From the NCBI GenBank assembly GCA_023653785.1, contig JAMKCH010088182.1:248001-312000 (forward strand): a DNA stretch of 64,000 nt. Reading direction: 5' to 3'. Shown one piece after another: positions 1 to 14,576 of the stretch (within the stretch, counting starts at the first letter, position 1; the number at the start of each line of letters is the position of its first letter). This DNA comes from Ophioderma brevispina. Its lineage: Eukaryota > Echinodermata > Ophiuroidea > Amphilepidida > Ophiodermatidae. The notes below the pieces were generated by a model. The model was not told the DNA's origin. It made no database searches and worked only from the letters and a program-made list of their open reading frames with translations. A program made the position numbers and the translations under genes.

Positions 1-3000
1 ATCTAATCTTCAGCATCACTGATGGTGAAAAGGTTAATCGAGGCCAAGACGGAGCGGCTATTGCTATTTTTGAAGCAAAATGCCAAATAAGATACCTGTT
101 TTCAAGCGCATTAACACAAGTCGGACAGAGTTGTGAGTGCACTATCTCTGTAATTCTCGCGAGATTCCAGAGACTGATTCCGTCAACATTGCCTAGTGCA
201 GTTAGTGTCCATGTAACGGGCCGAGACATTTTGCCCACCCAACCAATCATTGTGACATGAATCCATTCATAAGTTTGAGCTTATGTAAATGATTCCCCAT
301 TCACAGGGCACATCCAATCACTGATCGAGGACATGCTATGGATGAGGCGATTACCACACACTGTGTGCATGAAATTGGCGAGTAGGCCTTTTTTACACAT
401 GTTGGAAACCTTGTATTAGGAAATGGTAGTTGTCGGACCTTTTTCTGTACGGAGGATCACCAAATTACACCACCTTATAGAAAATAAGATTATCGTGGTT
501 GTCAGCTTCCTAGAAGAGTATAGGTCTAACCAGTTTGTCATGGCGCCCTCTGATCTGCCCAGAAATCACTGGTGATTTTTGCCCTAGAGTTAGCATTACC
601 TACCAAAATACCGCTCTTTATAAATTAAAACCCATTTCGGAGTTATGTCTGAATGTTCTTCATATAAATTAACTATGTTATGATGATAATATATTTAAAA
701 TTAGAGCTTCTACCAAAAAATCCCTTGAGCACTTCTCTCGCAACGACGTGAGTTTTCTCATGTCATATGCGCTAAGCACAGAGTCGCATGACAAGTCATA
801 GGCCTATTTGAATGCATGTGTGCACAGTGAATAGGGAAAATGGACATTAACTGCAAGATGGCCGTATAGAGGCTAAGGAAAAAAGATAGAGTAAGCCCCA
901 AAGGAGTCTCTTTGCAGTGAATGTCGAGTTGAAAACGGTTAACCGCCCGTACCTCTTCTCTGGAAACCAATACAGATCCCCAAGTGTAACAGGCACAGAT
1001 TCACTAGTTCTTTAAACAATCGCATCCACAACCATATAGCCATTTTGTCGTTAGTAAGGATGAAGAGGTTGTCAACAGAATCACTAAAAAATCATTACTT
1101 TAAAAATATATTGTAACCCGGGGTGTATCTGGTTTTCGGAGTTAATTGAAGCATTAGTCCAACGTCGCGGGGAAAAGTGTTGAAACAGTAAATCGAATAG
1201 GTTGAGCAATGATGTGCGCGCCACTTTTCAAGTGTTGCCCATGAAGTAGCACAATTCGTTTAACTCAACATTTCCTACATTGAATTTCACAGGAAGCATG
1301 CTTTGATTTCAACCCACTGTGCATCATGACCTACTCAATTGTGTTACGTAATATGTTCTGCTTAGGGCGAATGAAGATTTTCTAGGGATCCTTTGAGGCG
1401 CTGTATATTCCTGTCAACACATCCTAAGGGTTTCAACATTTATAGAATGTGGAGCCTTCTGTATAATATAGCTTTGTTCTGGGATAGAGCATCACCTGAT
1501 CCTCAGCGTGTTGATTGTCCAATAACTAATAAAGGGGACTGGTTCTGTTAATTCGAAAAAGGTCTTTTAAAGATGTCACTTGTAAACAAAAACCAGTGAG
1601 GCATTAGGACTCACCAGACGTTTAAGACATTTTGATGATCTGCGCGAGAACTATGGCAAATACATTGAAATTGGTGAATTAAATCTATTTGCAAATGCTT
1701 CACATTCGTCAAAAAACAATAAGTGTGTCAATCTAATCCCGTCTGTTAAAGTTTACAACGCATAAGTAATGTAAAGATGGTTTTCCAAAGTAAACACTCT
1801 TTTGAACATCGTTTTTTTTTCAAAGGTGACATATCTGTGTACTGCCATGTATTAGGATACTCGCGCTTTCTCTTTCATTGAGTCAATGGCCCAAGAACCT
1901 TAAGAACCATTTCAAGAGCCACATGCCAAGATTTGGCTAGTTGCCATGTTTCGCTTGTTAATTTCTGACAATATGGCATCTATTGCGCTTAGACCTTCTT
2001 ACACTTACATCACGAAATCTGGTCTAAAACGTGGAAAACTACTTTGGAATCATAACAAAATATTTTCAACAGAACACTTCATACAAAATATTTATTTATG
2101 CAAAATGTACTTATATGCATGGACTTTATACAAAATATGTACATGATATTTTCAGAAATTTAGAGGTGTAGGCAACCAAATTTGAGCAAAATTCGGCAAG
2201 ATACACTATATATAACAAAATGCGTTATAATAAGAGTAAAGCAAAGCGATTACATCTAACAGCGGACCAAGTTCACCACTCTGGTATAGGTTGTAAGCTG
2301 GTTCGACAAAAAAAATATATATGGTTGCGACTTTAATGATTAATAATGTTAGTCTTGGCAAATAGTCATCAACCGAATAAACTCGATTCAAGCGATCAGA
2401 ACTACTCCTTATTCTACAATCTCTTGGTCCTTTCAAATCATCATGCATAATTCCGGTCTTTTCCAAAAGGTATTTTATCCTCGTACTCCATGCGCATTTC
2501 ACAAAAATACTTTGAGGAAAATTCACGTGATATTTTTCTTGTTTTTGTTGTTTTGTTTTTGTTTTTTCTTCAACTAGCGAGAAACTCTAGAATTGTGCTC
2601 ATTCACCCATTTGGTGACTCAGTAAGTAAGTGTCCATTAGTATTCCACCATCTCCCTTAAGATCTTATTCCTCTTTTTTCTTTCTACTCATATGTATAAA
2701 GTCGGCAATACTGAACCGGAGGATATATAAAAAGATAATCCTAAAACATTACAAATATAAATGTCAACATCTTAAGATTGGTCAATACCTGAAATTGAAA
2801 AACCAAATCAATTGTATGTCAATCAAAGATGAAAATGGTAAAAAAGGCTGTTTTAACACCTTAAACACCCACTCATAAGATGATAGAATCGTGAACCAAA
2901 TGGTAGTTTATTAAGGTATAGTCTTATAGCTGCAAACTTTACAAGCTTACTCAATATTTTGGGGTTCTATGCCAAAATTTCGCCATTGTTTCCGGCAAGT

Positions 3001-5660
3001 GTAAAAGGATGTTTTGTTGTTTACTGTTATCTGTATTTCTTTATCCTCTATTGTGCAAGCATTTCCCTAAATAAGAATGATTGTAAAAATTATTAAATAC
3101 AATATATTTGAGGTGGCAATATTAAAGGTTGAACTTTCTTAACAACTTATTTTAAAATAATTCTAAATACAACCCCCCAAAAAATGGGAGGATGATCGAA
3201 AAACAGTAAAAACATATTAAATTCGGAGAGTTAAACAAATCGGCGTTTTCAATTTATTTTTTTAATTACTTAAAACAGTCCATGGAATGCCTTTGTGATG
3301 TTATGTGAAAGCGCCCTTCACACTGCATATTAAATTGGTGATGGCGAAACTGAGAAAAAAAAAAATCATCTCACTTAATCATTATTGTGCTTCGGACCTG
3401 ATAAGAAGGCAGGTGCAAAATTAAATCCAATTCAACAATCGTTTGATGTGAACATTTACAATGATAGTAGGCAGGGAGGAGAGGTTTCTCATTTTATCGG
3501 TTTATTGGACTGAAAAGGCCGTGAACTGCGTCAACGTGTGGAAAACCTGAATATCGACTGGGCTAAGAATGATGTGACTGAAAATATCTAATCCCTCTTG
3601 TTGACTGTATAGTTATATGTAAACTATTTTTGTAATTTTACAAAATAACCGTCTTTCAGAGTAAAATATAATTTGGTTGCTTAAGCTAATTTAGAAAATA
3701 AACTACAAAATAGAAAATAAAACCCCACAAAGGACACCCACACCGATACTCTTGCAGTAGAAAAATAAATGTTGCTGGTTGCGGAACGTGACAGACCATT
3801 ACACAGTATCCGAAACACGGATTTCACACAAAATCAAAATACTCAAGTTCTTAGAATGTTAGCGCACTTCGATTCAAGAAACAAACAAAGTGTAAATTGG
3901 TATACTGTGGGTGCTTACGGAATATTCCTTGCTCCTATTTTCCCATGCAATAAAATCTTAAGAGGACATATTATGCCAAGGGGGCAAATGTCAATTAAAG
4001 TGTAACGTTAATTAGTTATACTGCCCTATGTCCCGCCCTGCCTAACATAATCCTCTTGAAATCGTGGGTAATACGGTATGCCAGAGAGCAAGTATTCAAT
4101 GCTTGGAAAAACGGCTCCAAAATAATATTATATAAAAAGAATAGAACAGTTAACAGCAATGTTTGTAAACTGTTAGGGCCTGGTATCTTGGAAAAGGTCG
4201 GCCTGACTGTTACACCATTACGAGAATGTATCTGCTAGGTTTAATACTATGGGCCATAACGATTCGCAGGATGGATTCGCAGGCACACAAAAGAAGTTGA
4301 AGTAGAATGTTAAATGGTCTTATACAAGGGGAATAACCGACGCGAGGACGTTCTGTAATCAATTGAATTGCGACTGGATTAAGCAATGCCAGGAGTTTAG
4401 TATAAAGTTATTTTTCAAGGCACAGGTGGTTGAACGAAATCACAAGAAATCACATTCAGACACAGAGCGGTAATGTTTTTTTTTTTCCTCCAGTAAAAAA
4501 TCACAGCATGAGTTCACGATATCATTCAGCCACATTGCTAGAGTTTTATTCATCTCTTCGTTCGTCAATTTAACGGAATTGCTGGAAAGTAAAAAAGTGC
4601 CGTGGCGAGTCCCGCAGGAAAGGTGCAGGAAGTTGCATCACTGGCTATATAATTTGGCATTAGTGTGCAATTTTGTGTCGCGTCTAAAAACATACAAAGT
4701 CGGAAAACTATTGCTGTTTGGGCCATTAAATTCAACTTGCTCATCATCATAAAATGCTTGTTGACCTTTTTTCGTATTTAGTACTGCAAAAGCTTTATTC
4801 GTTGAAAAACTCTACCATCACAATTATGGTAACCTTAAACAGTCAGGTATTGTATGATCGCCTCAAACCGTATAATTCTGCTAGAACACTGGAGACAATA
4901 TACTAGTTTGAACACGTGGAAGTTGGATTATCTTACCGTATACAAGCGAGATTGCGAGTGTCCTGCATTCGTACCCATAGGATTTCGCAGCAAAAGTATA
5001 ACATTTGTTGTGAACATACGTGACGATTTTTTGGCTGCGTGAATTTAAAGCATAATGTGATTTCACAAGAAATGACAATCGGATCCTAGATATGTAGATC
5101 ATTCCCAGCTAAACACTTAAAGTTTTCATCATTTCAATTAACATTAGGTGATCAGATGGGGGCCACGGGACCCATAGTTTGTTTTTCGCTTGACATCCTA
5201 TAGCCCAAGATTTTATGCAATTGCCTGAATACCATTATATTTTGGTGCAAACATATTTTGGTAAAAATAATGCTAATTAGCATAGATCAGGATTTGGTGC
5301 TTTATGTCAAAATTTGCTTTGCCACTTATAAAAATCTTACCTTGTGTAACTTTTTTAAATTTTTATTTCAGCCATGGTAATGTGTATTTATGTTTCCCTA
5401 TTATGAGCCAAAATTTATGGAAAAATCTTCCAGGAAAGTGATTTTTTCCATTTTGGGGCGGGATTTTTTGGTCGCAACAATAAAGAATTCATTTTTGGCC
5501 CGCCCTTTTGAATTGGTACAATCGTTTTCTTTATAACACTTTTTTGTGTTAAAAAACAAATCCCAACTGTAATCAAAATCTCTGAACATCAAGAAAACTG
5601 AAGACGTAAATGTGGTAATTGGGTTTTTACTACAATTAATGGTTAAAAGTATCACCTATA
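1..5660. other. AT-rich non-coding DNA, nothing recognised
   Basis: Both strands carry only short open frames with no recognisable domain. There is no clear tRNA, transposon end or tandem array. A T/G-rich simple stretch lies near 2530-2572 and a short T run near 4478. I see no promoter or exon that I can defend; it reads as intergenic or deep intronic DNA. Confidence 0.6.
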
Positions 5661-5670
5661 TGCACATATT

Positions 5671-5795
5671 CAAAAAAAAACAAAAATCAACAACAAAAAT
5701 CATCAATCAAAAAAAAAAAAATACAAAACACAAAAAACATAAGAAAAAAATTCAAGAAAAAACACATCCCCAAAAAAAACAAAAAAAAATCAAAT
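5671..5795. repeat. A-rich low-complexity tract
   Basis: About 125 bases made almost entirely of A with scattered C and T (runs such as CAAAAAAAAAC and AAAAAAAAAAAA). The apparent lysine-rich open frame across it is a by-product of the composition. It could be a decayed retroposon tail, but no body is visible next to it. Confidence 0.75.
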
Positions 5796-8700
5796 TTCTT
5801 ATTGTATAGGAGTGAATTTAGCTTAACAAACAGCCCCCCATTTCATTTAAAAAAATATTTCCTGAAGCATAGTGCTAGCTTTACGTGTGTAGCAATACTA
5901 CTTAGATTTCTGTGACGTGGATATACATACTAGATGCAGATATTTATATGCACACTGAATTCAGATATCGCTGGTTCCATTGTCACTGGGGTTTAGACCT
6001 GAAATTCTTACATTTTCTTGAATCTGTTTCTGACACAATGCATTATATGGTTCAGATATTCCTGGTACATACAAACTTTGTGTTCACCTGTTTGTTTCCT
6101 ATACAGGAGCCTGGTAGCAGTATGCAGTTTCCCGATCATTCCTGCACATAAGATAGCGTTGTATGAGTGTCCAACTTCATGTTTGGATATTATCCTAAGT
6201 GTTTACATTCTCTTGAAATCAGCTGAATTTTAAAAAAAACCCTTAAGGCTCATGTCATTTTCATTAGTCTATTACTGGAACCTATAAAGATCTTCACATG
6301 TTTTTTCCAATAAAAACTGAAATTTCGTTTGTTTTTAAATTAATAGTTCAAGAATATCATAGTAAATCATGATTGTTGGAACGATTCCGTCATTGGATTA
6401 GAAACTACTATATACAGGTTCTGTCATTTGCAGTATTCTGGACAATAATGGTATTGTATCTTTCCATTAAAAGGACACATGTTTTTTGTTTTCTGCTTTC
6501 TTTTACAAATCTGAAATTTGTACATATACGGAGCTAAGTTACGGGTATCTAAATAAGTTATTGAGTTTACAGAACATAACTGGGCATACTGTATATTTAC
6601 AGGGAGCTTTTTAGACCCTTTATAATGACCTTAACTCTTTTGTTTTAGGTTTTTGCTAATTTCCATAGCTTTCCCATAGCTTTTACCTTCTGAAACTCGA
6701 CCTACACACTTCAAAATGTTAACTAATTTAACATTGCATTCAAGTTGCATTAAATTAAGATGGATTGTATGAAACCCTTTATTCGACGCTGCTCACGTAG
6801 TAACTACACATTTTATTCATTAAAATATAAATGATTAATTAGATGTAGTATCGTCTTAGACAATTGTAAGTTTGTATACAAGATTCAGACTATGCAATTT
6901 ATTAGCCAACGTATAGACTATGCAAAAGCCAATATTTATTAAAAAAATCATAGTGGTGGGTTGTTTTATTTCAAAATATTATAAAAACACGTGATTATAA
7001 ATTTAAATATTTGTGTGTGTTTGTGTGGATATTATTGATATTGATATACACACATGGTATTCCTTTTATTCTTTAATACAATTCAAAGATAACTTGTTTT
7101 TATTACCTACAGAGACAAAGGCTATGAGCTTTCTGAAATTAGAAAGGCTCCCTCTAGGAGTTTTGAACTTGAACAACGCAGGGAATAGCGTCATCATTTC
7201 GTTTCTTAACGAAAGCAAGTCTCTCTTTTTCGTCTTTTCTTTTTTCAAATATTTTTCCTTTTGAAACAATTCAGAAAAAAAGTGGTGAGGTTCAAATAAC
7301 ACATTATATCAACCCGCCTACCTTGTAAACTTCAATACGTTGTCAGAAACAAAAATACCTATCCTTTTCAAATGATATATATGATTCATAATAGTTGCCT
7401 TTAAAACTTCTTACTTTACATTTTCGTAGAGCAGCTTTTGTAAGCACAACTAGACACTAATAGTCAATTTGTCGAAGGGACAAGACGAGGAAATACCGAT
7501 TTAACTCAGAATTCTACCTAGACGTAACACGATATAAAGCCAGTATGTTGCTAAGGGACGAACAAGGCAAGTCTTTTTGTCTGGGGCTACAACTGAGGAT
7601 TTACGAAGAATTCAAACGACTTGAAATGAAACGCGAATTCTAAATCCTGATGATACACGGAGACGGGCTAGAATACAAAATACGCGTCTAAATCTCAATC
7701 TAAATAGGCCGCCATGGATGATTTATAAGAAGTCCAGATTGGACCAGCGTCGCATTATACGTGCAAAGAAGGTCCTCGGGATTGGAAGTTATAGCGTGGG
7801 ATAAGCACCGATAACAAAAAAGACACTGCAAAATTGATCAAAACAAATTAGTCAATTCTTGGAGGAGTGTTAAAACTTAGTTGTTTTTCTTTGACAAAAT
7901 AAAGTAGCGAAAAGTGTGTTTTTAACAATCGATATTACCACGCTTTTGAATTTAGAACAACTACAGGGTAGTTTTTTGTGTAGGCAACAAAGCTCAAAGA
8001 TTGGTAGGGCTGTGAACGGACTGTTATTTTGAAAGCATTTCAGCAAAATACGAACTGTCCTCCCAAAATCTATATTTCAAGCAGAGCAGATGCGACACCG
8101 CTTGCACTCATATTCATATTTGAGTCCTGTTATGAATTTAATGATTCGGGGCATTTTGTTGAAATTCGGTTACTATTTGAAAATGAATCATATTTGTTTA
8201 AGAGATTTCAGGAAATTAAATCGCTTTCACAAGGGAAAAATATGGCACCGGTTGTTTGTTATTAGGTATGACGAGGAATGCTAATAGTAATGAAATATGT
8301 AGGGAAATATGTCAAGCCATGCCGCTCACGTGGTACTGAAATTATGGCTGATATTTTCAAAATGTAGGCCTTTGAATTATGTTCGGTAATACATGTACTT
8401 TGCAAAGGTCTAAAGAGCACTAATTATTTGCTTACAAAACATGTGCAGTTTGAGCACAAAAAATGACAGCGTGAGTGGCATGTTGGAGGAACAGGTCAAT
8501 AACGATGATACTAACTCAATTGTCATTATACTACTCCAGTGTTCCAGTCGAATAATTGGCATACTCTTGACTTCATTGATTATCAATCTTTACAAAACAT
8601 CTTTGCAATGCGTTTTTTCGATGCAAAACAAAATTGGGGGTCTTGCCAAAAATGACAAGTTTTGGTAAATGAGTAGATTTCACACACTTCAAAAAATGAT

Positions 8701-10840
8701 GTACACAACATGAATGGAGTGGGCGTCATACACACTGCTTGATGATAAGAGCGTTTGGTCTATAGCTAAGGAAACAGTAAATCTATTTTGATGCGGGACT
8801 TGTTCACAATGAAGAAAGACATGTTCTTCCATAAAATAAATACAAATAATGCATAAATAATAAAATAAATAAAAACCAATCAAAAATAAAAACAAAATTG
8901 TTATTGCGAATTGTTTGCAGGTTGATCCTCTAGGACAGTCAAGACGACAGATTTAATCTTTCAACTCTTGTAAAATCTGTATAGGTTATTTGCGAAGCCA
9001 TCACCAAAAACAATGACGTAAAACTAATCTTGCTGGGACTCATTTGAATGCATTTTTCATACTAATTCTAAATTATGGATATTAAAATGCATATATATTT
9101 TGGAATAAAATGAGACATTGTGAACCCTGAGTGACAATACTCACCTAAACGAATAAGATCAGAATTTTTCCTAACAAAAACATTAAACATTATTTCATTT
9201 GTGGGATAAATTACAGCGTGAATCTTATGGCTCAATTTCACAAAGATTAATCCAAACTCGATAGGTATAACAAATCTGGCAAAGGAATGTTTTCGATGGA
9301 ATGCGTAACATAAATAAACCTTACAACGAAATAAGGATATACCCAGTTGAGAATACCCAATAATCAAAAAGTGTGAAGAATTGGCTAATCGAGCGTGCCA
9401 ATTTGCAATTGCTATTTGGAAAATGCGGCAAGTATAAAAGGAAAATATGATTTGCCCTTATTTCAGGATTTCTTTCTGCAAAACGTGATAGGAAATGGAC
9501 TGTCCTTTTAGATAGCGTTCGCCTTAAGGAATGAAATCTAGCGGAAATGAAGCGGAAAGTAAAAACGGTAACTCATACCGTATTTTGTGATAAAAAGAGT
9601 TACTGCTGACCACCCAAAGAGACAAATGTTGAATCGTTATTAAACTTTCCAATATTTTAAAATATTTACCCTAAACAACGTGTTGACACAATTTGACTGC
9701 AAACTCTGAAACCAGTAAACTGATCTTGATGAGTGCTGGCACGCATGACCGTGAAAATCACGTTACCCAATTGTGCACGAGTGAATGCATGATATACCAG
9801 GAATGATTCTCTCTTTCACGGACTTATTGAACAGAATTACTCATACAAAAATGACCTGCTCTGTCCGCGTTTTTAAGAATTTTACGAACGTGATGTCGAG
9901 TCAATTCTGTCATTAAACATAAAGAAAATATTTACTTACTGAAAATTACCAATACAGTATCATTATTAATTATCTTTTATTCTGTGTTACCGATGGTAAG
10001 ATGGTATTTGCAATTTATGTGACTTATAGGTGACAGGGTTTTGGATGTTTCTTCAAGAACAATGTAATCCATATCAAATAGTAAAAAATAAATAATATAA
10101 AAAACTAGATTTAGATAATTAAGATAAAATTACGCGTGGCCTAATTAATTTAACAGCGAACGTGCATTCAAGTATTCAGTATATTCTAAGAAAAATATAT
10201 TTGCAACCTCCGAAAATGGTCAAGAAATTATAAAACTGCCGGAATTGAAACCGTCTGGATATACATTCAATAATTAAAACCGAATCAATCTAGCTATGTA
10301 AGCACCAAAACCAAACAAAACAAGCAAACATACACACACGCATTCACACACAAACGCCACATATCTCTAATTTACCGATTGATACGCCCTCTTTGTTGAC
10401 CCTAAATACGGCTTATAATAGAAGGAGCCGGTAAAGGCAAAATTGTTTTATGTCCATAGGCGAATCATAATTATCTGAACAGAATGCATTACCCTGCCTT
10501 CGACCTTGTACACAGTAAACTTTATTACATTATCAAGGCAGATGGGAAAACAAAGAATGCTGAAAGCACCCGAAATGACTGACAACTTCAAGTGTATTAG
10601 GTTTATTAGTGACTGTAATGCTATCTACCGAAGACAGGATGGGGAATAGTTGAACTGCACTGTAATTTCTACACACTTATACACGCGTAAACAATACAAG
10701 AAACCCGAAATCATCGATGAGTTTTACTTTCCTAACTACAGAGTGATGTCACTGCGCAGTTAGTTCACACGCACGCTAGCCAACTCGTGATTGACCTCTC
10801 TCTGGAAACATCAGCAACAATTAATGTACTTCCAAGTCTC
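5796..10840. other. AT-rich non-coding DNA, nothing recognised
   Basis: No open frame here resembles a known protein, and I found no inverted or direct repeat of note. A short GT-rich stretch lies near 7010-7025. Frames around 6.0 and 8.1 kb are short, overlap each other in different phases and look like chance. Confidence 0.55.
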
Positions 10841-10846
10841 AGCAAA

Positions 10847-10863
10847 TGACGTCACTTTATACA
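10847..10863 (+). promoter_or_regulatory. Perfect CRE-type octamer next to an AT-rich box (weak)
   Basis: A full palindromic TGACGTCA at 10847-10854 is followed directly by CTTTATACA. In animals TGACGTCA is the CREB/ATF site. The AT-rich box is too close to act as a standard TATA at the usual spacing from an upstream factor, and no gene follows. An 8-mer can occur by chance in 64 kb. Listed only as a possible site. Confidence 0.15.
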
Positions 10864-10943
10864 CCAGACTGGAGAGAACAGTAGATAATAAACAAAGACG
10901 GCAACAATGCACCATACAGGATTTTCCAGCTACTACCGACTAC

Positions 10944-11100
10944 CAGTGGCGGTAGTAGGATTTTCTTGGGGGGCAGTGTCGCATCTCAACCGACAGATAA
11001 CGGGGTCCGCCTTAGGGTCCCCGGTGGGGGTCAAGGGTTTTGGGTTTTTATGCTTTAAATGTCTTCTGAGGGCTAAATCTTGCACGATTTTGTAAAATTT
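10944..11100 (+). mobile_element. Possible transposon end fragment
   Basis: The stretch begins CAGTGGCGGTAGTAGGATTT and runs into a G-rich segment. Starts of the form CAGTGGCGTA followed by GGGGGGCAG are common at the ends of DNA transposons in invertebrate genomes. The matching opposite end was not found, so this is a fragment at best. Confidence 0.25.
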
Positions 11101-14100
11101 TCTTGTCGCGCACGCTGACCATTGACCTTAAAACCTATACTTTGCCGGCAATCGGAAGAATGGCGGATTCTAGCCACTTTTGATGCCAATAAATAACACT
11201 TTCTGCATAAGTACGACAATTTGTATTTATTTGAGATCATATACTAATGTTTATTACGTGGGTAACAACATTTGTGGAGTTTGAAGATCACAAAAAAACT
11301 CCATAATGGCTCTTTAAATCCACACATGTCCAGCATATGCTTGCACAAAAATAATTTCGTTACTTCATCCGTTTTATCCCATTCGTAATACTTCGAGTTC
11401 CCTGAAATGATCTGGAAATTCTTCCTGTGTTACATTCCTCTATAACGATAGCTAGTGAACAGTCGATGCTTGCTAGATACATGTAGTGATGAATGTGGAT
11501 CTCACCTTAATACCCTTTAGATTTCCATCGTTTCTGGTATTGTGGTAAACCTATAAGAAATGAAAATTCTGACATTTTCAGCTCCTAACGCTATTTCGTT
11601 TCAGTGCTACAGCAACTTCAAATTTAAGGGAGGTCCGTGTAAAAAATGTGCCGTAGGAAAATGTTGACATTCTAGGGACTAATAACTCTAAAATGGTACC
11701 CTCACAACTGAATAACTGGACGAATAGACACAATGCATTGTACGGTGACGATTGAGTGCTGTCTCAAAGCAACGCCCTGTGAACAAAAAAAAATGACATC
11801 TTTGTTTTCTATACATACAAGTCTGCCTAATGGGGAAGGGAAATTTGCGAGGTACTAAAAGCACCTTTAAAAATGAAGCAGGGCACTGCTATTAGCATTG
11901 CCTTCGGGTCATATCTATATAAGCCGTTAATAATAAAGGCATATCAAGCTATCGCAACTCTTAATTTGCTCCCGAGGGGAATATACCTGTGATGTTGTTG
12001 ACTTATTCAACCAATATGTTGTTCTATGTGATTGCGATACGCCATGGGCCTGGTATTAATAGAAGTACTTTATCCCTATCATCCGGTAACGCTAAACCAA
12101 TCAGGGAGACCTATCACCGTATTGGCGTGTGGATTCCCTAGTTTATAATGAATTAGGTATTCACTAAGTTACATCATTGTTGTCCTAGATAGAGCTCATT
12201 GTAGTCGTATTTAGACGATAAAGGTATTGTTTTTGCGCAGAGTCTGTACTGCATCGTCTAAGATTACACGTATAACAACGTCATTATCGTAAGTGGGACA
12301 ACGACACTGATATGGACAAAGTTGTTTCTCGCAAATTCACTGGTTCACAGGCGCTAAAAAGAATCACTTGACATCAATTTTCATGGTTGTGTAGAAGTGT
12401 TTTATTAATTGCAATGGTTCTATTACAATTGCCCTGATTTAAAATTGTTATTGTTTTAGACCACGTACTTCTCCAGCTGCATTGCATATGGTTGGTTGAT
12501 AAATCTTGGATAGAGAGGACATCATCTTTAATACAAGTAATGCAAGTAAATAGCGTATAGACTGCATCGAATGATTCGCACTATATTTGAAGCTTTTTGT
12601 AAAATGGCTTTAAAAGTAGAGTAAATATATGTAAGATAATGTATGGTTTAATACGAAAAATGTCCAAATTGCATGTTTCACTACATTATTTTAAAATATG
12701 AACATGCTGAAATACCCTTGAGTTTTGGTTGTGCGTGTTGTCAATTTTTGTTTTGTTTTGGTTTGTTTGGAAACATACAGGGTAACAAAAAGGGTAACAA
12801 CTAACCCTCTATGTAACCCTCTATGTTACAACCGTTACATCGAGGGTAAAAAAAAAATCGTACGGGTTACCAAAAATGTAACTCATGACTATGCTTTATA
12901 TATAGTTAAGTTTCAGACTTCTATGCAAAAACTTTAATAGCATAGGGAAGGGAACGGTACTTGACGCACCTTTAATATTCAGAATAAAGAAAATACAAAG
13001 AAACATGCCGTATATGTACAAATTTGACTTATTCTATTTGCACCAACTTTTTTTAATTATAAGTTTAACTCATCAAATGACGCTACCTATAATAAAATTA
13101 TTCCATTCCATAGCAGTTAATAATAAATTTGAGATCCATAGAGTACGAAATCAATATTTCTCATGGTTCTTAGGTTCCGCGCCATATAAGTTAATTAGGC
13201 CGATCCTGTTCGTCTTTAAGATCTGAGTGCGATCATATCTGTTCTGTTCTAGATAGTTCCGCGGTACTGCTATCTCACTGGCATAACTGAAGCCCAATGT
13301 GAAAATAAAAATGCTGATAGGAGCAATTCATCCGTAAATATTTATTATCTCTAAATTTTATGATACGAATCGTTCTTGAAATGAACGTTGCTGATTAATT
13401 ATATTGAGACAGCTATGAATATAAGTACTCGGATAAAATAATATTGTTGGTGCGGCGGCAATCGAAAATCCCTGTTAAAGTATTTCGGTCGCTTAACATG
13501 CCATAGCAGTAAGTCTGGGTATAGGCAGTTTTATGCATACTATTATTATTTATTGGAGGTGCTCAGGGATGCACTTTATCCCTGGGGTCTGGGGTGAAGA
13601 AGAAATCGCCTATAGGCGCTGCCTATTGAGAAGTTATTCATGGACAAATAACGTTTGCAGCATATTGAGTGTTTTATTAGATTCTTATCAAATTAAGTAA
13701 CATTTACGAATATATAAATGTGAATCGTGTGCTCCATAAAAATATATTCTTTTCTCGTCCCCAGGTTCTGCAAAAGTGAGGAAAGAGGGTCTGCCATTAT
13801 GTTTGTGGAAAACAACGAAATCTTTTTAAGATTCTAAGGATTAACAACACCATAGTACCACAACACACTCGGAACTAATAAAAATGTCTAATAAACTAAT
13901 TTAGCAACATGAGAGTTCAGCTGAACCATAAAAACCTAAAACTTATTTAAATTATTGAATATTTTAATGACCAACGCTACAGAAAAGGAGGAGATGAAAG
14001 AGGAGCGAGAAACGAATAGATTTTTCAGTCATAAACGCAGTTTAACACGCAAAACTAAATTTATCAGACGATTATATTTTTTTTTTGGTCGATAAACTCG

Positions 14101-14510
14101 ATTTTGCACTTTGCTTTGTTTTGTAACTGAGTTCATCATCAAAAACCCCCATATTCTCGAAATTACTGAACCTCTGACTTGCCATACACGTACGCTCCAG
14201 TAGATATGGCACCGATTCATGATTGGTTGTGGGCATTGGCGAAGCCAGGTGGGGGAAGAGTGTGGCAGAGGGCCCCCTCTGATTTTTTTTTTTTTGAGGG
14301 GAAATCGGGAAGTAAAAACGGATATTCATGTTAAAATAGTCCCTTTTTTAATTTTTTGCCCTGCGACTATTTTGCCCGTGATGGAGACATTTGTTGCACC
14401 TACTGGGAACTTGCCTCTTCGAAACCACCTTGCGGTTTACCGGGCTCGATTGCCTCTCTCTCTCTCTACCCAGATGTAAAATAGGTATATAGCTGTTAGG
14501 GAAATGTCAC
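11101..14510. other. Non-coding DNA with minor repeats only
   Basis: No gene recognised. At 12805-12828 the 12-mer AACCCTCTATGT occurs twice in tandem, set among several GGTAAC/GTTAC words that can fold on each other. At about 14245-14300 a G/C-rich word and a T12 run lie together, resembling a degraded element end. A CT repeat lies at about 14453-14466. Confidence 0.5.
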
Positions 14511-14518
14511 AATATAAA

Positions 14519-14575
14519 TGTGTGTGAGTGTGTGTGTGTTTGTGCGTGTGTGTGTGTGTTTGTGTGTGTTTGTTT
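14519..14575. repeat. (GT)n microsatellite
   Basis: An imperfect GT/TTTG dinucleotide tract of about 57 bases. It has no neighbouring element body that would mark it as a retroposon tail. Confidence 0.9.
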
Positions 14576-14576
14576 G

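Noticed and set aside
5612..5809. Lysine-rich frame
   Set aside because: Produced by an A-rich low-complexity tract.
14247..14310. G/C-rich word with T12 as a transposon end
   Set aside because: It resembles degraded element ends, but no partner end or target duplication could be found.
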